Part shown: one piece after another, positions 27,247 through 37,322 of the stretch
Layout: each line of letters begins with the position of its first letter
How positions within the stretch are numbered: position 1 is the stretch's first letter
Notes under the pieces: model-generated
Database searches by the model: none
What the model saw: the letters and a program-made list of their open reading frames with translations, nothing else
What the model was told of the DNA's origin: nothing
Made by a program: the position numbers and the translations under genes
Origin: CAILZL01 sp050181835
Lineage (GTDB): Bacteria > Pseudomonadota > Gammaproteobacteria > Steroidobacterales > Steroidobacteraceae
DNA: 64,000 nucleotides
NCBI GenBank assembly: GCA_050181835.1
Contig: JBFXCU010000006.1
Coordinates: 55,844-119,843, forward strand
Direction: 5' to 3'

Positions 27247-28605
27247 ATGTCATCTGCGCCATGGTCGCTGCATTGCGGTCTGTATGGGTTGACGCTGCTG
27301 TTGTCGGGATGTGCCGCGACTAGCTCCTATGATCGCGACTATGTATCGACCGAGCTGTACTCACGTACCGGCAACAATGTGGCGCAGCGATCCGATACTC
27401 GCTTCAGTTTGCCTGAAGGGGTGCGGCTCAGTAACGAACTGAGTGAAGAGGACGCGGTTGCGATCGCGTTGTGGAACAATGCTAGTTGGCAGGCCTCCTT
27501 GGCAGAGCTGGGCATTGCTCGTGCTGATCTCGCCAGCGCGGGTGCAATTCCCAATCCGGTGCTTAGCCTGCTATTTCCTGCGTCGCCAGCAATATATGAA
27601 GCGACTTTGTCATTACCGATTGACTTGCTAAGTCGCCATAGTCGCGTCAATGCAGCCAAAGAAGAAGTCACGCGTACCGCTGCACTGCTGGTAGCGCAAG
27701 GTCTGGACTTGGCGCGTGATGTGCGCATAACGCACGCGGAATCGCTGGTTGCCAAAACACAGTATGAATTGTTGCAAGAACTGGCTGCGCTCAGCGCCGA
27801 TATCATCAGTATTGCAGATGTGCAGTTAGAAACGGGCAGGATCAGTGAGCAAACCTATGCCGCGCAGCAGTCGCAGAGAGCCGAATTCAGTTTATTGGCG
27901 ATCAAAGCGCGGCAAGCGGCATTGGTGCAGCAGTATCGCTTGCAGGAATTGCTGGGTTTAGATGAGCCGGCTATTGCCAAGGGTCTGCAACTAAAGTCGA
28001 GCAATGTGCCGAAGTTGGAAATGCCTGAGTTGCAAGCGTTGCTAGATATTGCGCTGAAGTCGCGTCCTGAGCTGCAAGCGGCGGAGGCGGCTGTTCAGCG
28101 GGCTGGTTATCAAGCCAAGTGGGAACGCAATAGGCTGTTGAGCTTTATCGCTACGCTCAAGCAGGAAAAAAGTGACACTGATACCAGCAATTCTCCCGGC
28201 GTGCAGTTCGAAGTGCCGCTGTTCGATCAGAATCAGGGTGGACGCAGTCGCGCCACCGCTGAGTTACAGCGTGCCGCGCAAACCATGCTGGCGACGCAAC
28301 ATGCAGTTCGACGCGAAGTGAGTGAAGCACGTGCAGCCTACCTGACAGCGCTGGAAACGGAGAGTTTGTTGAATGACGTAATAATGCCAGCGCTAAAAGA
28401 TGAATTTGATCTCAGTCGCCAGGCGCATGGTTTCGGCAAGCAATCGTATCTGCAGGTGATGTTGGTGCAGTTGCGTTATTTACAAGCGCAACTGCGCGCT
28501 GCCGACTCGCAACTAGCGTTGCAGCGCGCAGCAGCGCAGCTTGCGCATAGCCTCGGACAACAACTACAGCAGCCGCTGGCATCCAGCGCCGCAAGAGCAC
28601 CGTAA
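27247..28605 (+). CDS. TolC-family outer membrane channel lipoprotein, RND system 1
   Basis: This is the outer-membrane component of a tripartite exporter, about 452 residues. It has a lipoprotein signal ending TLLLSGC and two OEP repeats rich in Ala, Gln and Leu, with heptad-like stretches forming the periplasmic coiled-coil barrel (ALLVAQGLDLARDVRITHAES, ARAAYLTALETESLL). The reading frame extends to GTG 27205. I prefer ATG 27247, which has a GAGG about 10 bases upstream and places the signal peptide at the N-terminus. The adaptor gene begins 2 bp after the stop. Homologues of this type accompany CusA/CzcA-like permeases. Substrate is not readable. Confidence 0.88.
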   Translation: MSSAPWSLHCGLYGLTLLLSGCAATSSYDRDYVSTELYSRTGNNVAQRSDTRFSLPEGVRLSNELSEEDAVAIALWNNASWQASLAELGIARADLASAGAIPNPVLSLLFPASPAIYEATLSLPIDLLSRHSRVNAAKEEVTRTAALLVAQGLDLARDVRITHAESLVAKTQYELLQELAALSADIISIADVQLETGRISEQTYAAQQSQRAEFSLLAIKARQAALVQQYRLQELLGLDEPAIAKGLQLKSSNVPKLEMPELQALLDIALKSRPELQAAEAAVQRAGYQAKWERNRLLSFIATLKQEKSDTDTSNSPGVQFEVPLFDQNQGGRSRATAELQRAAQTMLATQHAVRREVSEARAAYLTALETESLLNDVIMPALKDEFDLSRQAHGFGKQSYLQVMLVQLRYLQAQLRAADSQLALQRAAAQLAHSLGQQLQQPLASSAARAP

Positions 28606-28607
28606 CC

Positions 28608-29783
28608 ATGAAGTATCAGTTCGTTTTAGTTATTAGTGCTAGCCTGGCGTTGCTTAGCGGCTGTAATAAGTCATCTGCGCCGAGCGCTAGCGCACAAAAT
28701 CCGGCACAAGTAAAACAATCCGTTGTGGAGTCGCAGCTTAATACTATTACGCTGACGCCCGACGCGAGTCAGCGCTTAGGTATTGAGCTGGCAACCGTTG
28801 CGAACAAAGCTATCAACCGTACCCGTGTACTAGGCGGTGAGCTGGTATCTCCCACCGGTAATGATTTGGTAGTGGTGGCGCCGTTTGCAGGCGTGGTCGT
28901 GGCGGATGTCTTGCCACAACCAGGTACGCAACTTAAGCAAGGTGCGGCGGTGCTGGGCTTGGTGCCGATCAACACCGGCGATGTGGGCGGCTCCGCTGAC
29001 AACTTGAAAGTGAAGCAAGCTGAGTACCAAGCTGCTGCCAATCGCTTGCAACGAACCGAAAAATTATTGGCGGCACGCGGCGCCAGCGAAGAGGAGCTGG
29101 AGCAGGCGCGTGCTGCTATGGCGCAGGCACAAGCGACATTGAACTTGGTGCAGGCACAGCAAGAACTGGCGCAGGGAAAGAAATTAACTGGTGCCGCGCG
29201 ACAGGCGCCGATGCCCTTGACCAGTCCCAAGAGCGGCGTGCTGCAAGCAGTAATGGTGGCCGCCGGGCAAACGGTTATGGCGGGACAGCCTTTGTTTCAA
29301 GTGCAGAGCCAGCAACCCCTATGGATAAAGGTAGCGGTGTTCTCAGGTGATCTGGCCGAGATTGATACTGGTAGTGGTGCGCGCATTGCGCAGCTGGGTA
29401 AAGCGCTGGCATCTGGTATTAAGGCGGCTCCCGTGAATGGTCCCAAGACCGCGCATCCCGCTAACGCAGCTATGGATGTTTTCTATCGCATCGACAACAC
29501 TGACAGTTCATTACGCGCCGGCGAGCTGGTGCAGGTGGCGCTGCCTCTCAAGCAACAGCGCGTGTCAATGGTGGTGCCATACTCGGCTGTTTATCAGGAC
29601 ATGTATGGCAGTAATTATGTATACGAACAAATCGCCGACCATGTATTTGTCCGTCGCCGTGTAGAAGTAAGTGACATCGTCGAGCAACAAGCGATACTCA
29701 CGCGCGGTATTGCTGTTGGTGTCAAAGTGGTCACAGCGGGTGTGGCGGAATTAGCAGGTACTGAATTCGGTGTTGCTAAATGA
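28608..29783 (+). CDS. RND periplasmic adaptor lipoprotein, system 1
   Basis: This 391-residue membrane-fusion protein has lipobox LLSGC. The parts are in normal order. A first lipoyl half (VVVAPFAGVVVADVLPQPG, GAAVLGLVPI) leads to an alpha-helical hairpin (AANRLQRTEKLLAARG, QAQATLNLVQAQQEL). The second lipoyl half follows (PLTSPKSGVLQAVMVAAGQ), then a beta-barrel and a membrane-proximal domain (SMVVPYSAVYQ). It bridges the permease and the TolC-like channel. ATG 28608 lies 2 bp after the channel gene stop, and its own stop overlaps the permease start by 4 bp (ATGA). The adaptor of system 2 is much shorter by comparison. Confidence 0.9.
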   Translation: MKYQFVLVISASLALLSGCNKSSAPSASAQNPAQVKQSVVESQLNTITLTPDASQRLGIELATVANKAINRTRVLGGELVSPTGNDLVVVAPFAGVVVADVLPQPGTQLKQGAAVLGLVPINTGDVGGSADNLKVKQAEYQAAANRLQRTEKLLAARGASEEELEQARAAMAQAQATLNLVQAQQELAQGKKLTGAARQAPMPLTSPKSGVLQAVMVAAGQTVMAGQPLFQVQSQQPLWIKVAVFSGDLAEIDTGSGARIAQLGKALASGIKAAPVNGPKTAHPANAAMDVFYRIDNTDSSLRAGELVQVALPLKQQRVSMVVPYSAVYQDMYGSNYVYEQIADHVFVRRRVEVSDIVEQQAILTRGIAVGVKVVTAGVAELAGTEFGVAK

Positions 29784-32700
29784 AGGCGCTGATCGCGGCA
29801 GCGCTGCGTGTCCGCTTCTTGGTAGTAGCATTAACGTTGTTACTGATGCTGGTTGGTGGTCAGTTGATTGGCGATGCGCCGATTGATGTGTTTCCTGAAT
29901 TCGCACCACCTCGCGTTGAAATTCAAACCGAAGTGCCCGGTTTATCTTCTGCCGAAGTCGAAGCATTGGTGACAGTGCCGATTGAGAATGCACTCAATGG
30001 CACCGCTGATCTGAAAACCATTCGTTCTAAAACGGTGATGGGGCTGTCATCGGTAGTGCTGTACTTTACAGAGGGTACGGACTTGATGCAGGCGCGTCAG
30101 TTGGTACAAGAGCGCTTGTCGCTGGCGGCGGCGAGATTGCCTGCTGTTGCCGATCCACCCGTTATCCTTTCTCCCTTATCGTCCACCAGTCGCGTAATGA
30201 AGATTGGAATGGATTCCGACACGCTGACGCAAGTGGAGATGTCCGCATTAGCGCGCTGGACAGTCAGGCCACGCTTGATGTCACTCCCCGGTGTGGCCAA
30301 TGTGGCCATCTGGGGGCAGCGTGATCGCGAGCTGCAAATTCAAGTTGATCCAGATCGCTTGCGCCGTCATGGTTTGAGTCTTGATGATGTGCTCACTGCG
30401 GCGCGCAATGCGGCCAGCCTATCTGGTGGTAGCTTTATCGAAGGGCCGAATCAGCGCTTCAGTGTGCGACACTTGCCCGCGATCAGCACGGTAGACGACT
30501 TGGCGGAAATGGTGGTGACGCGACGCAATGGCGCTGTGCTTACCTTGGGTGATGTGGCTGACATTGTTGAAGGTACACCGCCACCGATTGGTGACGCCAT
30601 TATCAACGATAAACCCGGCATTCTATTAATCGTCGAAAAGCAACCCACGGGCAACACCCTTGAGGTTACTCGCGCGGTTGAAGTGGCGCTGAAAGAATTA
30701 CAGCCGGCATTGACGGGCATCAATGTTGATCCGACTATTTTCCGTCCCGCTACCTATATTGAAAACTCTATCAATAACCTTAACCACGCATTGTTGATTG
30801 GCTGTCTGTTAGTGATACTGATACTTACCGTATTCTTATATGACTGGCGTTCAGCCATCATCAGTATTGTTGCCATACCCTTGTCATTGATTGCTGCGGC
30901 ATTAGTGATGATAAAAACCGGTAATACCATCAATACCATGGTGTTGGCTGGGCTCATTATTGCGTTGGGTGAAGTGGTCGACGATGCGTTGATTGATGTA
31001 GAAAATATCATGCGTCGACTGCGCCTGAATCAGCTTGCAGGCACACCAGTGTCTGCTTTTAAAGTCGTGCTTGAGGCTTCTTACGAAGTACGCAGTGCGG
31101 TGGTGTTTGGTAGCGTGATCGTGCTGCTAGCATTGTTTCCAGTGTTCATGCTCGAAGGGTTGTCAGGCACGTTCTTCAGGCCACTGGCATTGTCATATGT
31201 AGTGGCGATCTTTGCCTCTTTGGTAGTGGCATTGCTGGTGACGCCGGCATTGAGTTTGATTCTGCTACCACGAGCCGCACAACAACGTCAGCATGATTCA
31301 CCCGCCGTACAGTGGTTGAAGCAGCGCTACCAACTTTTGTTGAGCGGAGTAATGGCGCGTTCTAAAATAGTGATGAGTACGGTAGTGGTACTGACGGTGG
31401 TGGCTGGTGCGCTGTATCCGATGATGGGTCGCGAGCTGTTACCGAATTTTCGTGAATACGATTTCTTGATGCACTGGTTGGAGCGCCCCGGCACCTCACT
31501 GGAAGCGATGGACCGCATTACTATTCGCGCGAGTAAAGAGTTGCGCGCAGTTGAAGGCGTGCGCAATTTTGGTTCGCATGTTGGCCGTGCTGAGGTGGCC
31601 GATGAAGTGGTGGGTGTGGATTTTACCGAGCTGTGGATCAGCCTTGATCCCGAAGTGGACTATGAGCAGTCTTTGGCCAAGATTCAGGAAGTAGTCAATG
31701 GCTATCCGGGTCTGTTTCGCGATGTGCTGACCTACTTGCGGGAACGCATTAAAGAAGTATTAACCGGCAGCAGTGGTTCAATCGTTGTGCGTATTTTTGG
31801 CCCTGATCTACAGGTCTTGTCCAGCAAGGCAGATGAGGTCGCCAATGTCATCAAGACCATTGACGGCGTTGATCATCTCAAAGTGCAGCAACAGAATCAG
31901 GTGCCACATGTTGAGATTCGTTTTAAGCCCGAAGCCGCTGCCAATCTTGGGCTGAGTCCGGGTGAGTTGCGTAAAGCGACTGCCGTGTTGCTGACTGGTG
32001 CCAAGGTTGGAGAAATTTACGAAGATCAGAAAGTAATTGATATTGTGGTACGTGGCGAACTGCGTTTCGCTACGAATCTGGCGGAGCTAAGGCGCATCAA
32101 CGTCGATCTACCCGGTGGTGGTATTGTGCCGCTGGTTAGTGTGGCTGATGTGTATATTGCACCAACACCCAATCAGATCACGCGCGAGGGATCATCAAGG
32201 CGTATTGATGTCAGCTTGGATGCCAAGGATCGTTCACTGGATGCAGTGGCGAAAGAAGTACAGGCTAAGCTGGCGGGCATTGATTTCGCTGCGGGTTACT
32301 ACCCAGTTATGCTGGGCGAGTATGTTGAGTTACAGCAGGCAAGTCAGCGCTTGTACCTTGCTGGGGTTGTTTCATTCATATTTATTTTTCTGATTCTGCA
32401 TGCATTTTTTCAATCGCTTCGCTTAAGCGCACTCATTTTTCTATCATTGCCCGCTGCGCTAGTTGGGGGTGTATTCGCGGCGGGTATAAGCGGTGGCATC
32501 ATTTCGTTAGGGTCGATGGTCGGCTTTGTTACAGTGCTGGGTATCTCTGCGCGTAACGGCATCATGATGATCAGTCACTTCCAGCATCTGGAGCAGGAAG
32601 AGGGGATGAGCTTTGGTCGCGAGCTGGTGATGCGTGGCGCGTCCGAACGTCTCGCGCCAATTCTGATGACCACCTTAACAACCGTGCTCGCCTTGTTGCC

Positions 32701-32857
32701 GCTGATACTGGCCGGAGTTAAACCGGGCTACGAGATTGAACATCCCATGGCGGTAGTGATCGTTGGTGGATTACTATCTTCTCTGCTATTGAATTTATTG
32801 GTGCTACCGATTATGTACGAGCGATATGGACATCGGAGCGCGCAAACTACCGATTGA
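29780..32857 (+). CDS. RND efflux permease (CusA/CzcA-like), system 1
   Basis: This 1025-residue inner-membrane proton-driven pump belongs to the HME-like RND branch. Two repeats of one plus five helices flank two large periplasmic loops. N-terminal cues are PIDVFPEFAPPRVEIQTE and PGLSSAEVEALVTVPIE. TM4 reads ALGEVVDDALIDVENIMRR, keeping the conserved Asp and Glu-Asn of the family but with two extra acidic residues. The C-terminal half has GSMVGFVTVLGISARNGIMMI and the typical HPMAVVIVGGLLSSLLLNLLVLP. CusA-type methionine clusters could not be confirmed by eye, so the substrate is open. The start ATG overlaps the adaptor stop. Confidence 0.9.
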   Translation: MKALIAAALRVRFLVVALTLLLMLVGGQLIGDAPIDVFPEFAPPRVEIQTEVPGLSSAEVEALVTVPIENALNGTADLKTIRSKTVMGLSSVVLYFTEGTDLMQARQLVQERLSLAAARLPAVADPPVILSPLSSTSRVMKIGMDSDTLTQVEMSALARWTVRPRLMSLPGVANVAIWGQRDRELQIQVDPDRLRRHGLSLDDVLTAARNAASLSGGSFIEGPNQRFSVRHLPAISTVDDLAEMVVTRRNGAVLTLGDVADIVEGTPPPIGDAIINDKPGILLIVEKQPTGNTLEVTRAVEVALKELQPALTGINVDPTIFRPATYIENSINNLNHALLIGCLLVILILTVFLYDWRSAIISIVAIPLSLIAAALVMIKTGNTINTMVLAGLIIALGEVVDDALIDVENIMRRLRLNQLAGTPVSAFKVVLEASYEVRSAVVFGSVIVLLALFPVFMLEGLSGTFFRPLALSYVVAIFASLVVALLVTPALSLILLPRAAQQRQHDSPAVQWLKQRYQLLLSGVMARSKIVMSTVVVLTVVAGALYPMMGRELLPNFREYDFLMHWLERPGTSLEAMDRITIRASKELRAVEGVRNFGSHVGRAEVADEVVGVDFTELWISLDPEVDYEQSLAKIQEVVNGYPGLFRDVLTYLRERIKEVLTGSSGSIVVRIFGPDLQVLSSKADEVANVIKTIDGVDHLKVQQQNQVPHVEIRFKPEAAANLGLSPGELRKATAVLLTGAKVGEIYEDQKVIDIVVRGELRFATNLAELRRINVDLPGGGIVPLVSVADVYIAPTPNQITREGSSRRIDVSLDAKDRSLDAVAKEVQAKLAGIDFAAGYYPVMLGEYVELQQASQRLYLAGVVSFIFIFLILHAFFQSLRLSALIFLSLPAALVGGVFAAGISGGIISLGSMVGFVTVLGISARNGIMMISHFQHLEQEEGMSFGRELVMRGASERLAPILMTTLTTVLALLPLILAGVKPGYEIEHPMAVVIVGGLLSSLLLNLLVLPIMYERYGHRSAQTTD

Positions 32858-32886
32858 CTACGGGCCGCACAATACCGTCGATGCAG

Positions 32887-33606
32887 TTAAAAGCCCAACG
32901 TGATTTGTAATCCGGGTGCCAGTGCGGGCGTGCCCTTGAAGCAGCGCGGCGAGTTATTAATACTACAGCCCTCTGCATGCTGATTGATTGATATAAAAGT
33001 CGGGCCTATAGTTAGTTGACCCAACGGTGTTTCAATCTTGTCCAGATCATAGTTGGCGACGATGCCGATCAGCGCGCCCGCGATGACATCACGCGTGTAA
33101 TGTTTATTCGACTCGACCCGCGAATAGCCCACCCAAGACGCAGCCGCGTAAGCGGGAAAGCCCCAGCCAACTCCATAATTTTTTCTAATAAATTCCGCGC
33201 CCATGAATGCGGCGGCCGTGTGTCCGGAGGGAAAGGATTGCTTGCCACCATTTGGACGTTTGGCATTCACTACATATTTAAGCGCGTAGGTGGTGACTTC
33301 CGTACGCAATAATGAGACTAGGAAATCATGTCTTGGTGAGCTATGTAGGCGCGGTCCCGGCCAATTTACTCCCGGGCTACCGATCTCATCCGTGTAGCGG
33401 GAAGCCCATTCGTCGCTATTATCATTGTCTCGGTCAAGCAGGAACGTCAGTCCCCAGCCGACCAAGGGAATGCCCCATTGCAGTATATTGCCGGAGCTTT
33501 CAATACGCGTCGTATTGGTCTCGATGCTCGGTGACTCGGCTTGTGCCATCTGTATGGAAAGCAGCGATAGGGCGGCTATCAAAGACTTACGCGAGGCGGC
33601 GATCAT
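32887..33606 (-). CDS. Secreted PAP2-family phosphatase
   Basis: This is a periplasmic or membrane-associated acid phosphatase of the PAP2 family, about 239 residues. A Sec signal peptide is clear (SLIAALSLLSIQMAQA). The three family motifs are present: KYVVNAKRPNGG (C1), SFPSGHTAAA (C2) and GYSRVESNKHYTRDVIAG (C3 with the catalytic His). I chose ATG 33606, which has a GGAG 7 bp upstream; longer frames starting near 33666 would bury the signal. Relatives dephosphorylate undecaprenyl-pyrophosphate or lipid A. Lying beside eptA and near arn suggests an envelope-lipid role, which is inference. Confidence 0.88.
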   Translation of the reverse strand: MIAASRKSLIAALSLLSIQMAQAESPSIETNTTRIESSGNILQWGIPLVGWGLTFLLDRDNDNSDEWASRYTDEIGSPGVNWPGPRLHSSPRHDFLVSLLRTEVTTYALKYVVNAKRPNGGKQSFPSGHTAAAFMGAEFIRKNYGVGWGFPAYAAASWVGYSRVESNKHYTRDVIAGALIGIVANYDLDKIETPLGQLTIGPTFISINQHAEGCSINNSPRCFKGTPALAPGLQITLGF

Positions 33607-33788
33607 TGGCTTGACTCCGATGCCACGCATACTGCTCAAGGTCGGGCGCAGGCTAATCGGTGGCATCACTCATTGTTGAGACGGGAGTTAGCCCAAGAAT
33701 CAATTGCTGTGTAGTGTGATCAAGATCGCAATCTAATAGTTATTGCAGCAATTCCTCAGTTCAGCTGATGGTTGGTACTGAGGACAAA

Positions 33789-35378
33789 TCAGTTGCTACG
33801 ACAGCCATTCAGCAGATCCAGTTGTGGACGATAAACGCTGGTAGACACGCTATTTAGTCCTAGTAGCGTGTGTGATAAATAATCGTGCGACAATGGCTGA
33901 TCTAGTTTGCCGCGCAGACATGCCAGATCCACTCCCAACCGTGCGGGTGCGCCCGTTGAAAACCACAATAGCATGGGCACCTGTTTTTGCACGTCAGGTG
34001 CAATTGCATACGGCTCACCATGTAGGTACAGGCCATTCTCACCTAGCGACTCACCGTGGTCAGAAATATAAATCAACACTGAATCAAATTGATCTTGATA
34101 CCGCTGCAAGCGATCAATCATTCCCGCTAGCACGTAGTCAGTATAGGCGATAGTGTTGTCATAGGCATTGACTATCTGTTCAATACTGCAGGTTTCGATA
34201 CGCTCCGTTGCGCAGGTGGGTTTAAAAACCTCATATGCTGGTGGTACGCGTCGGTAATAAGATGGGCCATGGCTGCCCATCGGGTGCATCACCATCATGG
34301 TATCTACCTTGATCGTGGGTGACTTTCTGTCGATGGCATACAGCAGTGCCTCATCAAGGCATTCATTATGGCTACAGAGATGTGAGTCGTCCGGCACGGC
34401 GTGTTCCGTTGGGATGCGTGCGCATACTCCTTTGCAGCCAGACTGATTATCCACCCACGTTACCGCCAATCCGGCACGCTGCAATATATCTAGTACAGTG
34501 TCGCGATGTTCGGCTGCGTTCAGATTAAATTCGCTGTGCGGCAGGTCGGAAAACATGCAAGGCACCGACATCGCCGTGGCAGTGCCGCAGCTGCGTACGT
34601 TGCTGAAATACAATACATCGCGTTTTGCCAGTAGCAGATTAGTAGGTCGCGAGTAACCGCCCAGAGAAAAGTTGGCGGCGCGTGCGGTTTCACCCACAAC
34701 TAACAATGTTAGTAGCGGTTTTTTTAGCGGCACAGACGTGTGCCTGGCATCGGTGCCTACCGTGACAAAAGGTGCATTCGCGTCGAGAGTGTCTATTACT
34801 AATTTGACACTGGCCCTGACTAAATTGGCAGGCACAATCAATTGCTCTGCGGTCTGTTGGTTGCGAAAGAAAGATGCGTAGGAAACGTATAGTGGCAATG
34901 CAGCTGCCAGTAAAACAACCGGGCTCAATAGCGCGCCCATTGTATACTGGCGTATGGATTGCCACCAGGTGGTGGCCGGTAGGCGCACTCTCCATACCAG
35001 CAACATCGGCAGCCATGCTTGCCACAGTATTCGCCACAGCAATGACCAGCCAATGAAATCACGTGCTTCTGCCGGGTTGGTTTGCACTGCATTGCGCAGC
35101 ATCTCGGCATCAATACTTACGCCGTAGGTATCCATGAGCCAGCTGGTGATTGCCGTGATCAGCAGCAGTACACTCAGTATGGCTCGCACGCTGCGGCCCG
35201 GCGACAGAACGCGTAACACCCACATAATTAACGCGGTGATCGCGACGAACAAGCTGGCGGCGAACAGCCAAGTGTGCGTGCCCACACCATTCACTGAAAA
35301 TAGCAGTGACCAGAAACTGTGGTTGGCAGTAGCTACTATCCACAGGGAAATTAACAAGATCAGGCGATTTGATGTCAT
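33789..35378 (-). CDS. eptA: EptA-type lipid A phosphoethanolamine transferase
   Basis: This 529-residue enzyme has about five N-terminal membrane helices and a C-terminal periplasmic sulphatase-fold domain. It transfers phosphoethanolamine from phosphatidylethanolamine to lipid A phosphates, lowering negative charge and binding of cationic peptides. Visible markers are VDTYGVSIDAEML in the membrane part, the nucleophile segment VVGETARAANFSLGGYSR, CGTATAMSVPCMFS, MVMHPMGSHGPSYYRR and the zinc-site YISDHGESLGENGLYLHG. ATG 35378. It is on the same strand as, and downstream of, the arn genes, separated by a small PGDYG-type gene and gaps, so it may be separately controlled. Confidence 0.94.
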   Translation of the reverse strand: MTSNRLILLISLWIVATANHSFWSLLFSVNGVGTHTWLFAASLFVAITALIMWVLRVLSPGRSVRAILSVLLLITAITSWLMDTYGVSIDAEMLRNAVQTNPAEARDFIGWSLLWRILWQAWLPMLLVWRVRLPATTWWQSIRQYTMGALLSPVVLLAAALPLYVSYASFFRNQQTAEQLIVPANLVRASVKLVIDTLDANAPFVTVGTDARHTSVPLKKPLLTLLVVGETARAANFSLGGYSRPTNLLLAKRDVLYFSNVRSCGTATAMSVPCMFSDLPHSEFNLNAAEHRDTVLDILQRAGLAVTWVDNQSGCKGVCARIPTEHAVPDDSHLCSHNECLDEALLYAIDRKSPTIKVDTMMVMHPMGSHGPSYYRRVPPAYEVFKPTCATERIETCSIEQIVNAYDNTIAYTDYVLAGMIDRLQRYQDQFDSVLIYISDHGESLGENGLYLHGEPYAIAPDVQKQVPMLLWFSTGAPARLGVDLACLRGKLDQPLSHDYLSHTLLGLNSVSTSVYRPQLDLLNGCRSN

Positions 35379-35665
35379 GACTGCTACGGTTTATCGTTAC
35401 TGTCAGGTAACTTGTAATAATGGCGCGCCATAATACCAATGCAAGTGCTTTTAAAAAGAGCGATTTTTCTAGGCGAGTATTACAATCGGGACTATCTCAG
35501 CACGCTTGGCTTGACACCTATTGAATAGACTATTTATTAGCCACCAAAACCGATGGTGTTACCGCCGCATATCGTTGGATGTGAATGAATTAGCCTTCAG
35601 CGTTACATGGCGAACAATATCCAAGATATTTGCCGGAATAATTCCACTGGTTTTCGTTAAGGATT
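35379..35665. other. Intergenic region upstream of eptA
   Basis: This 287-bp stretch lies between the eptA start and the stop of the PGDYG-type gene. It should hold the eptA promoter. Short frames occur on both strands (for example 35521-35769) but lack ribosome sites and family resemblance. No terminator hairpin was convincing. Confidence 0.45.
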
Positions 35666-36097
35666 TTAGTCACACCGACGATACACTTGCTGGAATTTGC
35701 TGTTTGCAACGATTCCGTGGTCACCCGGAGAATATTGCAGCAACCAGTCGCCTGCGTGACCAAAAATGATGTCGCCATTGGCAGTACGTGGAATGCTAAA
35801 ATCTGTTGGCATTTGTTTTGCCAATACAGGAATAGGCTGATTTCGGTACTTGCCTGAAGTGTCAGTCATTACTGATGTGATGGGCGTGTATTTCACGTCG
35901 AAACGATCCAGGCTCACGCTCCAGCAGTCTCCGGTTGAGCCGGTAATTAATGCGTCACCGGAGATATAGTGATTTAGCCCCTCAGTACTTGCGATTATGC
36001 CGTCTTCGGTAGCGAAAACCACATCGACGATTTCGTCTTTCAAGTAGTGTTGTGCTTGCGCATCAGTGCGTAAGTCGATGTCATTAAGTGTGTCCAT
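35666..36097 (-). CDS. PGDYG-domain-like small protein
   Basis: This soluble protein of about 143 residues has no signal peptide. Its end carries the pattern GDIIFGHAGDWLLQYSPGDHG followed by a short VANSKFQQVYR tail, and the middle has GDALITGSTGDCWSVSLDRFD. Both resemble proteins grouped as PGDYG-domain proteins, whose function is not established. ATG 36097 is preferred over a TTG two codons upstream. The gene lies between arnD and eptA with gaps of 262 bp and 287 bp, so it probably has its own promoter. Any role in lipid A modification is only positional inference. Confidence 0.7.
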   Translation of the reverse strand: MDTLNDIDLRTDAQAQHYLKDEIVDVVFATEDGIIASTEGLNHYISGDALITGSTGDCWSVSLDRFDVKYTPITSVMTDTSGKYRNQPIPVLAKQMPTDFSIPRTANGDIIFGHAGDWLLQYSPGDHGIVANSKFQQVYRRCD

Positions 36098-36359
36098 ATG
36101 CAATCTACTTGGCCTGATAGGCGATCGTTATACAGCCAAGGTTTGCTTAGGTTGATTTCCATATTGGTGTGCTGGTGAATCAAGGTTCGTAACAATGGTG
36201 TATTACTTATGATTTAGAGTTTTCGTAGGGTATGTTTTAAATCGGTGTTGCGACTACTATGGTCGCCTATACGGTATGCACTCTGCGCTCATCATGCGGC
36301 TTTGGAATCAGTGTCATACTGCCACGCCATCTCAGTCGGACAAGGTTTGAGTCTATGGG

Positions 36360-37268
36360 TTATAAGGTAACCAAGTCACCCTGAATCATCAGGGTTCCCG
36401 AGCGCCCGGGTACGATGCCGCGAACCGCGTGGTGAACCGGTAATCGCTGCAGATCCAGCTGCTGGAAAATTTCACGAGATGTGCCAAGCGTATAACCCTG
36501 TCTCTGCCAGCCCTGAAGCAGGTGAGAGAATATCGGCAGCAGCTTCATTCCTTCCAGTTCCGCGTGCAGCGTATAAATCGGCGCATGGTCGGATTTTATC
36601 TCTGTAAGTTGCAGTACATGGTCGACGACATTATTTTCATTGACATCGCTCACACCGATTAGCTCATCCAGTGTTGGTAAGTTACCAGGTAATTGTGGGC
36701 ATGGAATCACCTCACCGTTAACGAATGGTATAAACGGCGAGTGGCCTCGAGTGTCAGAGCTGTAATCGAAGCCTAATTTGGCAGTTAGATTCAGCGCGTG
36801 CTCATTCATCTGCCATCCTGCGGCACCATGTGTTTGTGCGGGCGAGCCAAAAACTTCGGCAAAGCGATTCACAGCTTTGTACATTTCCACTTCAGTCCAC
36901 TGTTCATTGGCAGTTTCGATACCATCCTGCCAGCGGATATGATCCCATGTGTGTATTCCTACTTCGTGCCCGGCATCACGTACCGAACGTAGTATTGATG
37001 CGCAGTGTTTACCAATATCCGGACCGGGCAATAGCACGCCATTCAGTAACGTGCGTATGCCGTAGTGACCGATTACTGAAGTGCGACTGACTTTATTCAG
37101 AAAGCCCGGACGGAAAATTCGCTTCAATGCACGCCCGGTGTGATCTGGGCCGAGTGAAAATAGAAATGTTGCTCGTACGTTATGCGTATCTAGCAGACGC
37201 ATCAAGCGTGGTACGCCTTGTAGCGTACCGCGATAAGTGTCTACGTCTATTTTTAGACCAAGTTGCAC
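36360..37268 (-). CDS. arnD: ArnD, undecaprenyl-P-Ara4FN deformylase
   Basis: ArnD removes the formyl group from undecaprenyl-phosphate-Ara4FN, so that the amino sugar can be flipped and attached to lipid A. The 302-residue protein is a polysaccharide-deacetylase-fold enzyme. Its N-terminus reads LGLKIDVDTYRGTLQGVPRL with metal-binding Asp, followed by RATFLFSLGPDHTGR, GIHTWDHIRWQD with metal His residues, and TLHAELEGMK near the end. GTG 37268 is the start. It is the last gene of the arn cluster, 54 bp after the decarboxylase stop. Confidence 0.94.
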   Translation of the reverse strand: MQLGLKIDVDTYRGTLQGVPRLMRLLDTHNVRATFLFSLGPDHTGRALKRIFRPGFLNKVSRTSVIGHYGIRTLLNGVLLPGPDIGKHCASILRSVRDAGHEVGIHTWDHIRWQDGIETANEQWTEVEMYKAVNRFAEVFGSPAQTHGAAGWQMNEHALNLTAKLGFDYSSDTRGHSPFIPFVNGEVIPCPQLPGNLPTLDELIGVSDVNENNVVDHVLQLTEIKSDHAPIYTLHAELEGMKLLPIFSHLLQGWQRQGYTLGTSREIFQQLDLQRLPVHHAVRGIVPGRSGTLMIQGDLVTL

Positions 37269-37322
37269 TGGGTTTCTCTGCCGTCAGCTGCCGCGTAAGG
37301 TGGTGTCGTAGCGAGCCTGTAA

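Noticed and set aside
35521..35769. 82-residue plus-strand frame upstream of eptA
   Set aside because: It overlaps the PGDYG-type gene, has no ribosome site and no recognisable sequence.
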